A stretch of 64,000 nt of DNA from Umbilicaria muhlenbergii (GCA_000611775.1 KK106982.1:3183884-3247883), one strand, 5' to 3'. Shown: positions 45,854-59,528, counted from the first letter of the stretch. Numbers and translations are program-made. Notes: generated from the letters alone by a model not told the origin.

Positions 45854-48728
45854 CTACTCACCTGCAGCATATGCAAGATACCACGTCTGACTCGCACCGC
45901 CGTCCAACCTGGAAACACATGATGAGCGCCTGCTGAGCCAAGAAAAACAAGACACGAGAGGCTCACCAGCTGGGATCGAAGTTGCTTTGCGAAAAGAAAC
46001 TATAAGACGTTCTCGCGTCGATGATGGCCAGATTTGCATATAGGATGCCTTTCCAGCCTCCTGCCACATTCGCCGCCGGATCTACTGCGCCATTAGCAAA
46101 ATATGTGCTCCACTCCTCTGACACGAATTGTTGCGTTCGTGTCAGAGCCGAAGCCGGAGTCAGAGGAATCATGTGAATCCTGCCAAGTGTTACTACCGCT
46201 ATAGTGTTCAGGATGATGGCTTCTCTACCCTTGGATGTACTCCAGATTGGCTCCGAAGTATGTGGTGTGATCGACCTTGTTCTCGAACAGCTACACGCTG
46301 GTTAGCGGCTCAGCTTACAGATACTGTACGGCTATAAACCACTCACAATGCCCGTGACCTTGTTGCCAATGAAATTCGCAGGCTGGTTCACGTTGTCGCT
46401 TTGCATCAGGAAGTAATTCCGAAGGCTTCTGGCCAAGATCGACAGCACAAGATTACCCCGAGCCTCCATGGAGGCATCTCCAACTACCTGTCCCCACATC
46501 TTCATCCCGTACGCGAACATGACGTCCTCGGAAGACGACTCTTCGTCCTTCGAGTCGCCAGACTCGAACAATCCCTTGGCAAATGAGTGGCCATGGTACC
46601 AATCGAAATTCCGAGAAAAAGGGAAGTAGTTGTCCTGTGTGCTCGGATTCGCCACATCTCGAACTAACATGTTTACCCAGTCTTTGTTTGGCGCTATCCA
46701 GCTCGGGTCAAGGTATCCTATGACGGCAGCCGCATGTACAAAGTAGCCGTAGTGGAAGTGGTGGTCGTTATAGTAGGTGTTCCTACAAACACATTTAGCC
46801 TTGCGCTCATCTCTTTATATTTACCTAAAGCATAGGTGATATTTTACCCAAAGTCTTGTCCAGAGTCTCCAGTACGATACGACCCCACCGACACAACGCC
46901 TCCCCAGACGCTGTCGTAGACCAGGGGGTATATCTGATTATTGTTGGCAAACCGTGAAAAAGCTGCTTTGAGACTCGCCAGGCCTTGAGCCGCAAGAGCA
47001 GGCTGATCCGCAAGGTCGTGCAACGTGTAAACAATCATTGCAAATTTGCTCAGGGCTTTCCCGCTAAAGTACATGCTATCGAGGTTGGATTGCGCGTTCA
47101 TATCTTGGTTAATCTCGCTAGACCCTGCCTTGATGATTGCCTGTATTGCTGCAGCAGACAACGTGGTGGCGCTTCCTGCTGTTGGCGACCATGGAGCAAA
47201 GCCCATATCCGTAGGCAGATTTGACTCAATTAAAGTCCAGCCATCGGCGATCATGGCGGTCGCCATGCCCTTCGTGGAAGTTTGGAGTTGGATACTCGTG
47301 ACCCCAGAGGTAGTACTCCTGTCGAACGATTGTATGTGGTGTGGTAGGGCAAACATAAGCAAGGGATTTGCGGTTAGACCAGCTTTGGTCCACTGGATTT
47401 GGTATGTGCCCGTTGTTCCTTGTGCAGACCCCTTGACTTGCCCCGCTGTTGCATAGACACCAGCAGAGCCGTCGTACAAGGATTCCCCACCGGAGCCGGC
47501 TGGGTTCTTGGCGATCTGGATTATGCCAGACCACCCAGATGGCCCTTGAAAGAGGGTGTTCGAGACGAGCTTTAGAGACGGGTTCCTCCCGTTGGACGGG
47601 GTTGCATAAAGGAGCCAAGATTTCCCATCTTCAAGCGTTATGCGATACTTGAATACGCCCGCTTTCGGAGAGCCGGCAGATACGACGGTACGGAAGAACA
47701 CGCTTGACTGAATCGCAGGGCGAAGATTGGTATATATGCCAGTCACGAAGCCCATGCCCTGAACCAAGGGCATGGTCAACTTCGATTGCGAGCCGATATT
47801 CGGTTGAAGGTTAGCATTCGCGGAGAACGCTTGCAGCGTGTCCGTAGTCAATACTGTAGACGAGCCAAATTCGGCGGCTGACAGTATCATTGATTGGATT
47901 CCGATAGGGTTGATGAAGTACTGCACGGGAGATCCGGGTATGGTTGTTTGTTGCGGCCCGTACGCTCGTTGATTGGCGTCGATGTGGGAGATACACATCC
48001 CCCAGCTTTGGGCATTTCCAGTTCCCTTGCACCAGGTTACTGAATACGGGTGGGTCCATGTCCCTTGACCTTGTGTGCCTAGGAACAAATTCGCGTAAAA
48101 CTTATTCGTCGAGATCGGGTAGGCCTGAGATGCCTGTGCCAACAAAATATAAACCAATTGATATAGTAATCGTGAATGCCCTACTTACGATTCCCAGTTT
48201 CGCTACTGGATGATCCCCACGGGAAGTAATTTGGCTCGGCGGGCTCCTCGTAGCGATTGGTTGAAAGATATCAGGCACAGTCATAGCAGCTTTCAAAGCA
48301 ACGCCTTCGTGCCCAGAGCCTCCGGTAGGTAGGGAGAGGCTTTCTGTAAGAGTGAATGTTCCTGTGGTTCCCGCTCGTGTGGAAGTCGGAAACGGCTGAA
48401 CGGACAGCTCCCCCGAGGTCTCAAGACTTGTAATTATGCTCTATGTCCACATGTCAGTCAGCTCTTGATCTACTTGGACTCTTCAGAACGCAAAGTTTAG
48501 GAGATTCATATTACCCACTCCTGTAGTGCCTGGTGACGTTGTGGAAGCTTGGGTTCCTGCAGGTGTTTGGGTGGCTAAAGTGGCTGTCGTTCCAGACAGT
48601 AACGATGTCGATGAGATAACTGCTCCGGCCGCTTGCTGGGGCAGAGCACCAACCGATCCCTGGAAAGAAGCCAGTATTAGCATTGCTTCCAGAACGGAGT
48701 ACCAGATGGGCCCCATCATAAGCTGCAT
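45854..48728 (-). CDS. secreted endo-1,3-beta-glucanase, GH81 (837 aa, 7 exons)
   Basis: Hydrolyses beta-1,3-glucan of the fungal wall, typically in cell separation or spore release (Eng1/EngA group). Exons: 48728-48519, 48440-48189, 48133-46848, 46782-46347, 46290-46229, 46179-45967 and 45908-45854, closing in frame. A signal peptide ([20 protein letters not shown]) is followed by a Ser/Thr-rich linker and the N-terminal beta-sandwich ([22 protein letters not shown]). The catalytic region includes [19 protein letters not shown] and [20 protein letters not shown], whose acidic residues are the GH81 catalytic area, and [15 protein letters not shown]. The end [12 protein letters not shown] is typical. 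The first intron's donor (GTGGGT at 48518) was chosen because the alternative GTAATA breaks frame. No carbohydrate-binding module is visible. Confidence 0.93.
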
Positions 48729-50055
48729 TTATATGTAAGGTAAGAGTATATGCTCAGCTAGAAGGTGTCGTTCTGTTCGCAGGTTGCAGGGCTTTATAGA
48801 GTATAGGACTCCTGCGATGAGTGTGGATATCACGCGGCAAGGCAACAAGGGCCGAGGCGGTTTGGGGGCAGCGGACCGGTTGGACAAGGATTTGTACAAC
48901 GAAAGATGATATTAAGTGATTCTGTACAAAGCCAGCCACAGATGGTTTGGTATATTGGGAAAACGAGAGGAGGAAATGTCTCGGAACACAACATCAGAAT
49001 AGCACGCCAAAGGATGGAAATGACGTGAGCATAAGACGTCCTTCGAAGCCATAACATGCTTCCCAAATGTACGAGGCACACGCCAAAAAGAGTGTATAAG
49101 ATTAATGAGGAATGAGCACACACTCTACTCGTACCCACTCGAAGGGCGACAAAGAACTCGGTCCCTGAAGGAAGCCATGCGATCACGGCTTGCAGAAAGT
49201 GGAGTGCATCCAGGGGACTGACCCAGCGATCAGCTCGGGTGACACCAGATCTGGTTTTTTCAAGATCTTTCCAAAAATGTGGCGAGTGGCACAAGAATGT
49301 AGGAGTACTCGGCACGAGTATTGCGGAGAGTATTGCGGAGAAGTAAAGTCCAGGAAAGGAAGGTACTGGCAAGGTCGTGGCATTCCTGGAGAGAAAGCTC
49401 GTGGAGCTTGCGCATGCAGGAGTTCGGGGGGGAGCCTGGGGAAGGGGAATGGGAATGTGGGTCTGAGCGTCGTCGTTTCTCGTCACACGGCCGTCAGCCG
49501 GCCGTCCCCGCCAGCCCGCCACGGTCAGATTCCCTCGACCTTCCTTCACCCCCACAAGCACCGCCAGCCCCGGTCGTGACTTGGGTGAGGGGCACCAATC
49601 GCACCTTTCGCCAGTGGCGTCACGTACTCTACGAGGAACACGAGATGGAGTCAACGATGAGGGAGATGGTAATGATCAAAGCCAGGTCACCAGATGGAGG
49701 AGAACAATATCAATCAAGCGAAACACGGCCATGACACCGGCCTCACGCCGGCGCGTGCGCCCGCGCCGCAAGACGGCAGAGCGCACCGTGGTAAGGTCCG
49801 AGGAGTCTGGAGTCCGCATGGCCACACTCGACTCTCGGCTTCAGTCGGCCAAGCGAGAACTCTCGCCATCGACCGCCCTGTCTCGTACGCCCATCTACCC
49901 ATCTACCCATCGTGCCTTCACATCACGCTGGAAGCAAGGCACCCTACAGTGAGACCTTTACTTTCTGATTGCAACGATGCATGTGCTTGCAAGCTCGTCT
50001 TATGTCATTGGAGACTTGCGAACGGTCTACCGGGTCGTGTGCACCATACCGAGCA
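48729..50055. other. 1.3-kb GH81 upstream region, no supported gene
   Basis: A long stop-free minus frame (48830-49654) has only a TTG at its start and no ATG for its first two thirds. It was rejected as a gene. Otherwise this is promoter DNA for the glucanase and the utp14 3' UTR. Confidence 0.5.
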
Positions 50056-53000
50056 TTACACCATAGGCTTCTCCATCGGAGCAATGATGCCTTGCTTAAG
50101 CATGATCCGGGGCTTCGTGCCGTCTTGGAAGGTCTCTTTCGTCGTCCATTCGGGTCCTACAGGGATTCGAAGTGACCTCTCGTATTGTTGCTTCGTCTCG
50201 AAGGGATGGGGCAGCTCCGAGGCCAGGTATTTGGCATTCTGCAAAGTGTCAGCATAGCAGGTTGGAAGTCCGAACATGGACGGATGATCACTTCTACCTT
50301 CTTCACCCGTTTCTCGTTGATGATCACGCGAGCGAGCCCTGCATCCTTGCGATGTTCTTCCCTCGTGCCTGCTTCCTTCGTCAAGAACCTCCCTTTGTTA
50401 CGCTTCTGCTCCTTCTTGCTGATGCCAGTTCCCGTCCAAGTGCCCCAGCCAGGAAGTGTACTGTCAACCACCTTTTCCTCCTCATCTCGGATGGTCTTTA
50501 ACTTCTCTTTCTCGAACTCCGCCGCAACTTCGTCACCTGCGAATGCCTGCCTTACAAGCTCCTGGTTTCGCATGGCCAGAGCGGATCTGTGGGTCTCATC
50601 AATCTCCTCTTCACTCTCAGATCCATCGAGAGGCGCTTTCTTGTCGGCAGTTTCATTTTTCTGTTGGACCGACTTGTTCATCAATACAGCTTCAAGTGCT
50701 CGTTGTGGTTTACTACTCTTTTGGCTTGCGGCCATCAAATCCAAGTCAGGAGTTGACGTGATAGTAGCAGGAGCTCGGCGATCTCTGCTCGTCCCGGGTT
50801 CGACCTTCTTGACGCTAGCAGAGAGCCAAAGGTTTTTCATAACATTTGATGTGCCCTTCGCGCCCACGTGGTTAGTATCTCGGTGATGACGAAGATGTCG
50901 GCCACTGGCGTTCTCTCGTGGCGAAACGGTCATCTTCGTTTTGGGCGCGTGATCGAGAATGACTTCCAGATCCCCAGCTTTAGAATCCCCACCTACCCCT
51001 GAGCTTTCGTCATCGGAGCCTGCCCGCTCGTCGAATTCGTTCTCGTGAACGGTTTTCGTGTCTGCTGCGCGTGTGGACACAGTGGACGCTGGTTGATACA
51101 ACCTCCGGCCCACGCCTTCTTCCACCTCAGCATCACTCTCAGGTTCCCCGCCGGTTAATGCCCGCCGTAGTTCTTGTACATCTGCATCATTCTGCTTCTT
51201 TCGGGTCGCCTCAGCCTTCTGCATGAACTTCATTGAAGCCAGCGTAGACCTCGTTCCGTTGCCTCCAGAGCCAGTGGTGTCCCTACTTTGGTCGAGCTGC
51301 TCAAGACGGCCATAGGATCTCACTTTGCTTCTGCGCTCTGCATCTTCGCCGAACACATCGCTCTCGTCCCCTGAATCGGTGCTGGATGAGACGGACTCTT
51401 CTTCGTCCTCCCGCATTTCCTGACCCAGAATCCTTCTCTTCAATTCCTCCCCCCTCTTTGCCATTTCAATGACTCCATCGCGTGCATCGTCATCCCACAC
51501 TGCTCGCCCCGTGGCCTTGATACCTCTTGCCCATTTACTTTCACGATGACGAGCTCCCATCCTTTCCTCAGTTCGTCGCCTATCATTCCGTTCCTGCTCA
51601 TCCTCGGATAAGTCCATGCCGGCAGCAGTAAGGCCCCCCCTCTCTTGACCAGCAATCTTCTCGCGCTCTTTTCTGTGGACACGTCTATAAGACTTGCTTT
51701 TGATTTTCTTTATTCTCTTGGCTCGGATTTCCTCTCTGAACATCAGCTCCCTGGCTTTTCTTAAATCTGCGCGGTGTGCTCGGACTTCCTCCAGCGGTAT
51801 TTTGTTTGTTTGTAGTTCCTCAAAAGCGTAAAGTTGATCTTCCTGAGACTTGTTGCCTGCAGGTGCAAATCCACTCTCTTGGAGGATGCTTTGAACTGTG
51901 CTTTCGAGATCCGTCAAGGGCTTGGAATGGGCAGTCGGGGGAAGCCGATTTGTACTCTGAGCCGCAACGACATCAGGGTCACGAAGGGGGAACGACAAAT
52001 GTTCCGCCCTTCTGTTATATTTGACAGTGTCTATCCAGCGATGGAGAACCTCTTTGCTCTTCTCATAAGCCGCTGCTCGGTCGAGGCGATCTTGCTGCCG
52101 CTTTGCAAGCGGTACTTCTAGTTTCCTCGGGATCCTTTTGCTCGAAGCTCCTGGATCAACATTATTTGACATAAGCTTCAAAGTCTTCTTGAGCCGAGTG
52201 TCTATGACCGACGGAAGGAGATCGGCAACTGTTAGCTTCTGCCTTGGGTTGAGACCAAAATCCGAAGGAGTTGCAGTTTCTTGAGCGTTATGGTGAGGCA
52301 ATCGGTGAGATGACGAGACGGACTTGTCAGCACTTATGGATGATACAATCATTTGTAACGCAGAGAGCTTGGTGATGTCGTTGGTTGACACTTCATCTTC
52401 AGAGATGGAGAGTTCAGAGTCTTGGTCCTCGGCCGATGATTCTGCATGGATAGCTTGGTCCTCAAAATCTGACGGAGAGTTATTTGACGCACTGGTCCGA
52501 TCTTTGACTCTAGAAAACAATCCCGAAAGCTCTATCTCCTCGTCTTCGCTCGGATCGAGCATAGCGGCAAGGTCAACGGCGTCTTCCCCAAAGTCGTCAC
52601 TCTCATCCCCTGACCCAACCTGCTCTCCTTCGTCCTCCTGAATATCGATGTTATGAAGCTCTTTCCGCACGTTCGTTTTAGATCCAACCGGTCCTTTGCG
52701 TGTTACAGGTGGTCTACTCTGTGAACTTCCCCGAAATGTAAAACTTTCAAACCTCTCCTCATCGCTCTCACCCATAGCCTCGTCACTGTCTAAGTCACTG
52801 TCGTCATCTGTATCAACGTGTCCCAACATCCATTCGTTTCCCTCACTATCACTGCCGCCCTCTATCTCGTTGCCGAACCGGTCTTTTGCCCCCGCCCTCG
52901 GCCGCTTCGAAGCCCGCGTATCGCCACCGTCATCCACTTCATCTTGGGGGATCTCTCGCTTGCGCTTGACATCATCTTGCTCTGCTTCGCCAAGTCGGTG

Positions 53001-53132
53001 TCGCCTGATCTTGAATCTCTCAGGATCTTGCTGCGAAGCGATTGCCAAAGCGTTCAGCGAACGTTTCTGATTCTGTTTCTTCGCTTTCGGCTTGCTCTTT
53101 TGGGGGGCCGGTGTCGACTGCCTTCCCGGCAT
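50056..53132 (-). CDS. utp14: Utp14, SSU-processome protein (1005 aa)
   Basis: Nucleolar component of the U3 snoRNP/small-subunit processome that activates the helicase Dhr1 during 18S rRNA maturation. Two exons: 53132-50298 and 50238-50056, with a 59-nt intron. The N-terminal half is highly acidic (runs such as DTDDDSDLDSDEAMGESDEE) and Lys-rich at the very start. Conserved blocks include LPSVIDTRLKKTLKLM, EVPLAKRQQDRLDRAAAYE, FREEIRAKRIKKIKSKSYRR, a KWARGIKATGRAVWD segment, and near the end LPGWGTWTGTGISKKEQKR and ARVIINEKRVKK. Exon 2 completes the hallmark NAKYLASELPHPF and FQTTKE-like TTKETFQDGTKPRIM end. Length fits the family. The gene is divergent from mL41, with 445 bp between start codons. 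Confidence 0.96.
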
Positions 53133-53577
53133 GTTTGGCTATTGCCGTAAGTGGTGAACAGACCAGCGCCGTCTGCTACACAGTATATCGGGTAGACGGC
53201 GATGCAAGGTAGAGAGGCACGAGAGTACTCGTCCTGGTTTCAGCACCGACTTTGAAATCATCGGCATGGGCGTCGGCATGGTCGATATTTTCCAGCGGGA
53301 GATCGGCACAAGGGTGAGGACAAGCGACAACAGCCGAGCTGGCCTTGCTGCAGCCGTGCTCAGGCGTGCACCCCTGCCGAGACTCGCGACCGCCAATAAT
53401 ACCTGACCTGACCGGACCTCAACTCGCTCCGGTCCTCACTTGCCATAACCCCGCTGAGCCAGTCCTCCATCCCGCACCTGCTCGCTCTCGATCGCTCTCG
53501 AGAGGCATTACCACCGGTACACAGCTACAGATACAGCAACACTCCTTGTCGCGTCAGCGTGTCACATCGCCCTCGCT
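53133..53577. promoter_or_regulatory. divergent promoter between utp14 and mL41
   Basis: The 445 bp separate two start codons that point outward, for a cytosolic-ribosome assembly factor and a mitochondrial ribosomal protein. A CTACAGATACAG-rich stretch lies near the mL41 start. No named site was recognised. Confidence 0.45.
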
Positions 53578-53947
53578 ATGTTCAAGCCTACTCAGCCGCT
53601 GCTGCGGAGCCTTCGCCGACTTGCGCTCACCACCAAACAAGTGAATGGAGGCTACTACAAGGGAACGGGCTCGGGCTCCATGGGTCGACATACGAAGCAC
53701 GGAGGGTATGTGATCGAGTGGGCCAAAGTCCGGACATACGTGGTACCAAAGGATCTGAAAGACTTCAAGGTTCGGAGTAGCATGCCTTGAGAACGACTCT
53801 GACTTACTAATACGCGGCTTGAAGCTTACGCCCTTTGTGACGAAGAATATGGAACCCTTGAAAGGATACTTTGACGGAGACCCTAAAGGTGGCCTGAGTG
53901 GCGAACGATACTTGCACCGCTGGAAGACGGAGAACGGCGTGGATTGA
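53578..53947 (+). CDS. mrpl27: mitochondrial large-subunit ribosomal protein mL41 (Mrpl27-like, 104 aa)
   Basis: Structural protein of the mitochondrial large ribosomal subunit. Exons 53578-53769 and 53825-53947, with a 55-nt intron, give 104 residues. The N-terminus MFKPTQPLLRSLRRLALTTK is a likely presequence. The family core follows: VNGGYYKGTGSGSMGRHTKH, then GGYVIEWAKVRTYVVP (YVVPKDLKDFK ends exon 1), LTPFVTKNMEPLKGYFDGDP and SGERYLHRWKTENGVD at the end. The length is near the family norm. The start is the first ATG and sets the presequence; a frame starting at 53559 reads a different protein and is a shadow. Confidence 0.93.
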
Positions 53948-54724
53948 TTGGGGGAGTCAGCAAGCGTCTTACAGGTGGCACAGTGCCTGCAATGATCCTG
54001 CGTGTCAAGTGCAACGATATTGATGTATCTGTCCCTTAGTGGGAGCAGCGGTGACCCCGAAATTCAGGTCACGACTGATTATTGGCACACTGGGCTGCAG
54101 TGCTATAGGGGCAAGGCCGCGGGGGGACGAGTTGATGGTTTGGAAGCGTTATAGGAATACCAGGAGCGAGTCTTCGTTGCCTTTCGGGTCAGATCAACTA
54201 AGGTACTCAACTCATGTCTTTTCTTGCCAGAGTGGCACGAAGGGGCTTGACGCAACGCAATGCGTCATGGGAAAAATTTGTGGCATCACGCACTGTGGAT
54301 TAGTACAGGGCCCAAATAATACCACTGGGGTTCTGTAGAAATATCGAGATTCTAATCTATTACAACCGGGCTTCTTTTTTCACGCATACGTGGTCTGTGG
54401 AATACCTCGTAGATGCAGTGTAATCTTGGTGGTTGTGCAGGCGGTGGCAATCCATGGTTATGGCACTGGGTAGTTAACCGTGTTTGACTGGTGATTTGCA
54501 ATGTGGAGCCGCTCTGGCCGGTGGATAAAGTAAGCGAGCTTCGATAGCCGGCGGGCGGATTATTGTCAGATAGCTTCGGACATGTTCAATGCGCCTCAAG
54601 CTTGCTGCTCCTCCCAACAGGATATTTCTCTGTCGTGCTGACTGGATGCCGCTGCTATGTCCCTGCAAACCGACCACCCTCTGACAAGACTCTCCGTCCT
54701 TTACAAATCCTTGGGTTGACCGAG
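53948..54724. other. spacer between mL41 and hul5
   Basis: Contains the mL41 3' UTR and the hul5 promoter. The hul5 frame is open back to 54563 but that stretch shows no conserved residues. A TAAGGTACT motif lies at about 54199. No other gene. Confidence 0.5.
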
Positions 54725-57700
54725 ATGTTCCAGTCGTTCACCGGCAACTCTCGCCGGCCTCGACAAGTAAACTTGTCCGGTCGAAACACCAACCCTTTCG
54801 CTGCGTCTTCGAGTACGCGGCAACCTTCTACGGCACAGGGAGCCCAGAATGCCCTTGTGCAGGCACAACAAGAGCGCTTGTTAAGGCAGCAAGAGAGGGA
54901 CCGCTTAAACGCTGTGAAAGCGTTGCAGCGCATATGGCGGGGCTATCATCACCGTCACGGCGTGAAGTCTCAGTGGAGACGAGAATGGGATCATCGTGAA
55001 TCCGCCGACACGAACAACGGGCGAGTCCTGGACAGGCCTTGCGGAGAGGCAGCACAAGTATCGCAGGCAGCCCCGTACAGCACCGCCGAAGATTGCTTGG
55101 ATCAGCTCCGACTTCTTCTGCAGTTCGCGTCAGCGAGGAGTCCAGTCGATAGGCGACGCATCCGCCGCTTCGCGGGGAGGTTTTGCAGCTCACTCGAGAC
55201 GTTTCCCAATGCGTTTACAGGGGATAAATGGGTGGTAACGCTGCTGCGCTTGGGGAGATTGTGCCTTGAAACACTCAAACAGAGCATGAGTGATCTTGGA
55301 GGAGATGACGAGAGGGACGACCTCCTAGCCCTCCTCATCAAGTTAACCGCCATTATACCAGAGAAAATGGCGCGATATTCCCACAGTTACTATGCAACGC
55401 TCGGCGCACTAACAGCGCGTCCGCCTCGCAAGCCTTCAATCTCTCGGTACGATCGGAATTTGCTGGGAAGTGCGGTCCTCGGACTGTTACAATCCGGAAG
55501 ATCTGCCCCCGTCAGCGCCTATGCCGGCTTTGCTAGTGAATATCTAACGGTCCCTGACCTTCCTTCTCACCTCGGTCGCCTGGACACCATCGCAGAAGGG
55601 ATAGATTACAAAACACTTGCCAACGCCTTGACAATCATCACTTCGTCCTCAACCGAAAACGATGTTACTAGGCACAAAACAAACGAAGAACTCCTTTGGC
55701 TTCTGGCATACTTTATTTTCTTCAGGCGCTGGCAGCATGGCCCGACGAATGCAGCAGTCGAGGCGCCCGATGCCGAATACATCAGTGTTATCTCAAGTCT
55801 CCTCTCCTACTTGGCAGACGAGATTGCAGCCCGTATCGACTTAGCCGGTGACTTGCAAAGCAGCTTCAACGAAGTCTCTTCACGGGCACAGCACATGGAT
55901 GTGCCATTACCAGATTTTGTGCGCAGCGAAATCTTGACTCTGGTAAATCAACACAACATAAGCAGCCTTCCAACACATTCGGAGCTTGTTTCTACATCAA
56001 AAGTGCGGAAGTCTCAGGATTCTGACGAGGCATCGGCGGTTGCAAGCTACGCCTTGATGCTCCTGAGGGTGTTTCAGCGAAGAAGAGATGATATTCGCAT
56101 GTGGTTACTACTTGGCTCCACCCCCAGCCGAGGTACCAGTGATGAATCAGTGCAAAATAGCATACCGGCTATCAAGTATTTCTGGCGCTCGGCAAGTACG
56201 AGTCGAGTATATGAACTGATTAGACAGGAACCAGGCGCAGCTCTAAGCCTTTTACGAACAGATATCGCCGATGCTGGTTCTAAGATAGCGCCCTCACGGG
56301 TCGCCTACGGGAGTAAGGATCGAGAATGGAGGATCATATTGCTTTTCCTAGAACTATACACATTAGCATTGAGGCTGATGGATGATGAAGAGTTCTTTGC
56401 TGGAGGAACATCTTCCTCAGCTGAAAAGCCGTCATGGACTCGCGCAAGTGCGCTGACCCTGGGTCAAGTCAAGGATCTGACCGTCTTCCTTAAGAATCTC
56501 GCCTTCACTATGTATTGGAATGCCGTGGACCTGTCAGGTCCTGGAAACCTGGAGACTAAGGCCGGAATCGCGAATTACTTCAGTCCTTCAAGTGATTCGT
56601 CGCTCGGAAGTCGGACCAATGAACCATCGAATGACGCCGATATGGTTTCTATAGCTGGAGTCACCGGTATGACCGTGAATTATATCAAAGGCATGGTCAC
56701 TGGCTTGCTACGGATGATCTATGAGCGAGAGTAAGTTGTGATATCCTTGAGTGATTGCTACGGGCTTTGACTAATGAAGTTCTTAGTTCCCGGCGAAACT
56801 TCCTTCCCAAAGGTCACTGGCTTATGACTGGGCGGTTTGAGATGGAAGGCTTTATCCCAAATGTCGTTGCGGAAGAGGAAAGGCGGCATCAAGTACAGGA
56901 GGCAGATGAGGAAGACGGCAATGATGTTGAGATTGGAGCTGGTGATAGTGGCGGAGATGCGAGTGCTCTTGTTGGCACACATCGAACACAGCAGCTTCGA
57001 TATGTTGAGCGTCTCAGGCTACAGCAACGGAAAGCTTCGCGGAGAAAATATCTTGAGGCACTGACGCCGCGGTTGGAGATTCTGCAGAATATGCCCTTCT
57101 TCATCCCTTTCGCCACCCGTGTACAGATCTTCAGAGAATTCGTCACCTTGGATCAAATGAGACGGAGGAATGGACATGTTGACGCCGATCATTGGCGGTT
57201 TTCAGTGATGCATAACGCTCTACGCACGGGCCCTGACATGAGGAGATCGGGGGAAGATATAATCAGGTCGCACCATGCCAGGGTCCGGAGGGAGCATGTG
57301 TTCGAGGATGCTTTTGAGCACTATTATAAGCTTGGCGATGGTCTTAAGGAACCTATTCAGATCACGTTCGTGGATAAGTTTGACACGGTCGAGGCTGGTA
57401 TCGACGGAGGTGGTGTCACCAAGGAATTCCTTACAAGTGTGACCAGCGAAGCTTTCAGCCCTCAGGCAGGCCTCAACCTCTTCGTGGAGAACGACCAGCA
57501 TCTATTGTATCCCAATCCCGCTGCTGTAGAAGAGCGCAAAGATCTTCTTCGCCAAGTGGGCTTCAAGGAAGGATCTTCGGAGTGGAATGAGCCAATCCGA
57601 GATCTACTGCAAAGGTATGAGTTCCTTGGCCGTGTGATTGGAAAGTGTCTATATGAAGGAATCCTTGTCGACATCCATTTTGCTGGATTCTTCCTGCTGA

Positions 57701-58558
57701 AATGGGCATTGACGGGTGGATCTGGAGCTGCCACGAAAGAATCTGGGTATCGCGCCAACTTGAACGACTTGAGAGACTTGGATGAAGGGCTGTATCAAGG
57801 TCTAGTAAGCATGGACACTGCCCTCATATGAATGTCAAAGCGGTGGCTAACGGCTTCACTAGCTTCAGCTAAAGAATTACCCCGGGAATGTGGAGGACTT
57901 TTCGTTGAACTTTACCGTCACTGACACCGTTTCTTCATCGGTGTATGACAGCCAGCCGGGTCCTCAGCCAAATCAGAAGACGATCACGCGCGAGCTATGC
58001 CCGAACGGGTCGAATGTAGCAGTCACCAACCAAAACAGACTTTCATACATCTCATACATAGCCATCCATCGTCTACAGAACCAGCCGCGCGTGCAAACAA
58101 GCGCTTTCCTCCGTGGACTCGGTCAGATCATCCAGCCCTCCTGGTTGTCTATGTTCAATCAGTCTGAATTGCAGACACTTCTTGGAGGCGACTCCTCCGA
58201 GATCGACGTCGCTGATCTCCGGGCGAACACACTCTACGGAGGTGTCTACGTGATCGGAGATGATGGTTCAGAGCATCCTTCAGTACAACTCTTCTGGCAA
58301 GTCATGCGCTCGTTGTCGGACGCAGACCGCCGGAAAGTTCTCAAATTCGTCACATCCACGCCTCGGGCTCCCCTCCTCGGCTTCGCTCAACTGAACCCGC
58401 GTTTCAGTATCAGGGACGCTGGGGATGACCAGACGCGGCTACCAAGTACCAGCACCTGCGTTAACTTACTCAAGCTTCCGAGATACTCAGAGGCTGAGAC
58501 TTTGAGGGAAAAGCTTTTATACGCCGTAAACTCGGGTGCAGGATTCGATCTCAGTTAG
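54725..58558 (+). CDS. hul5: HECT-type E3 ubiquitin ligase, Hul5-like (1239 aa)
   Basis: Ubiquitin ligase that extends chains on proteasome substrates and acts on misfolded cytosolic proteins (E4-like activity in yeast). Exons: 54725-56730, 56787-57804 and 57863-58558; introns of 56 and 58 nt keep frame. The ATG at 54725 was chosen because the product then begins MFQSFTGNSRRPRQVNLSGR, the family start; the upstream 54 codons look non-coding. An IQ-like helix ALQRIWRGYHHRH lies at about residues 60-75. The middle is helical. The HECT domain spans about 870-1239, with QITFVDKFDTVEAGIDGGGV, EFLGRVIGKCLYEGILVD, LKNYPGNVEDFSLNFTV and the catalytic Cys1207 in STCVNLLKLPRY. The C-terminal residues end GAGFDLS, as usual for HECT tails. 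Confidence 0.95.
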
Positions 58559-59528
58559 GGCTGCTGGCGTTCGGTCATTTCACTACGCCGTCATGTGTCC
58601 GATTCTGTGTGAAATTTAGCGGCATTGCGCAGCGGATGGAGGGGCGTGGTGTCTTTCATGATCCACAACGACAATGGCTTATCAATATGGGCGTTCGAGC
58701 AGGGCGTGTTGATATCAACAGGATCTGGGACGCGCATCGTGCGTACTGTGTAACTGTAATCAACCTCATTAGAGCCGGGCCGGCTTCGTAGTATATCTCG
58801 GGCATAGCTGAGAGCTGAGTGGCAGTAAGCATTTGAACTTGGCTTGTGGTCTCTGACACCTTTTCTCATGCATGCCATGACTTTCGCTCAGGTTGTATTG
58901 CAATCTCCCTTCTCAACGTGGCCTACATCCCTCGTATACCTTACACATGGCATCGACGGCAGTCAGTGTCAGTCAGTGTTCAATGAGGATGAATCGTTGG
59001 CCCCTGCCCACTTTGGCGCTAATGTCTTCGCGTTAGCCGATTCCAATCTTCAAGATTTTTTATGAGCTCACACAAAGGCAGCACAAAACCAACCTCAAAT
59101 CTCCCTGTCTACCACGCGCAAGGCTTGCCCTTGTCTTTAGCACCTTACCCTTCCAGAAAACTGTCGTAACCTCCAAAAAAAGTTGAAACCCCCGGCACCC
59201 CGGTCAGTCGTACTTGAGAGCCAACAACACTCAACCTCACCTCCCGCTCCGAAAACGAGTCGCCTGACTTCACGCAACACCTGCAACTGATCTACCCCTA
59301 GCCTGTTAGGTACTGTGTTCAAGCAGTCACTTATCGGTAGTGCGGCGAATACAGTCGCGCCATCTTACGCCTAGATCCTGATCCATCTAGACTCTATTAC
59401 AGTCTCTGTATGCTCTCTTCCTCCTTTGTTTGAACACCATTTCCGGCATTCTTTGTTGCTCGTTGGCTCAGCATACAGAGAACGGTGTTTTTTGCTGACT
59501 CCTTCTGTACAAGTGTAATATCGCCACC
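58559..59528. promoter_or_regulatory. pab1 promoter and 5' leader
   Basis: This region is between hul5 and pab1. The part from about 59330 to 59528 is C/T-rich and free of ATG near the start, fitting a long leader. A short A run lies at about 59175-59181; an A-rich leader is the known route of Pab1 self-repression in other eukaryotes, but this tract is too short to claim that. No gene seen. Confidence 0.45.

Noticed and set aside
48830-49654. 274-codon minus-strand frame just upstream of the GH81 gene
   Set aside because: It opens with TTG, has no ATG until the last third, shows no domain or codon bias, and lies where the GH81 promoter is expected. Its length is mildly surprising but not enough to call a gene.
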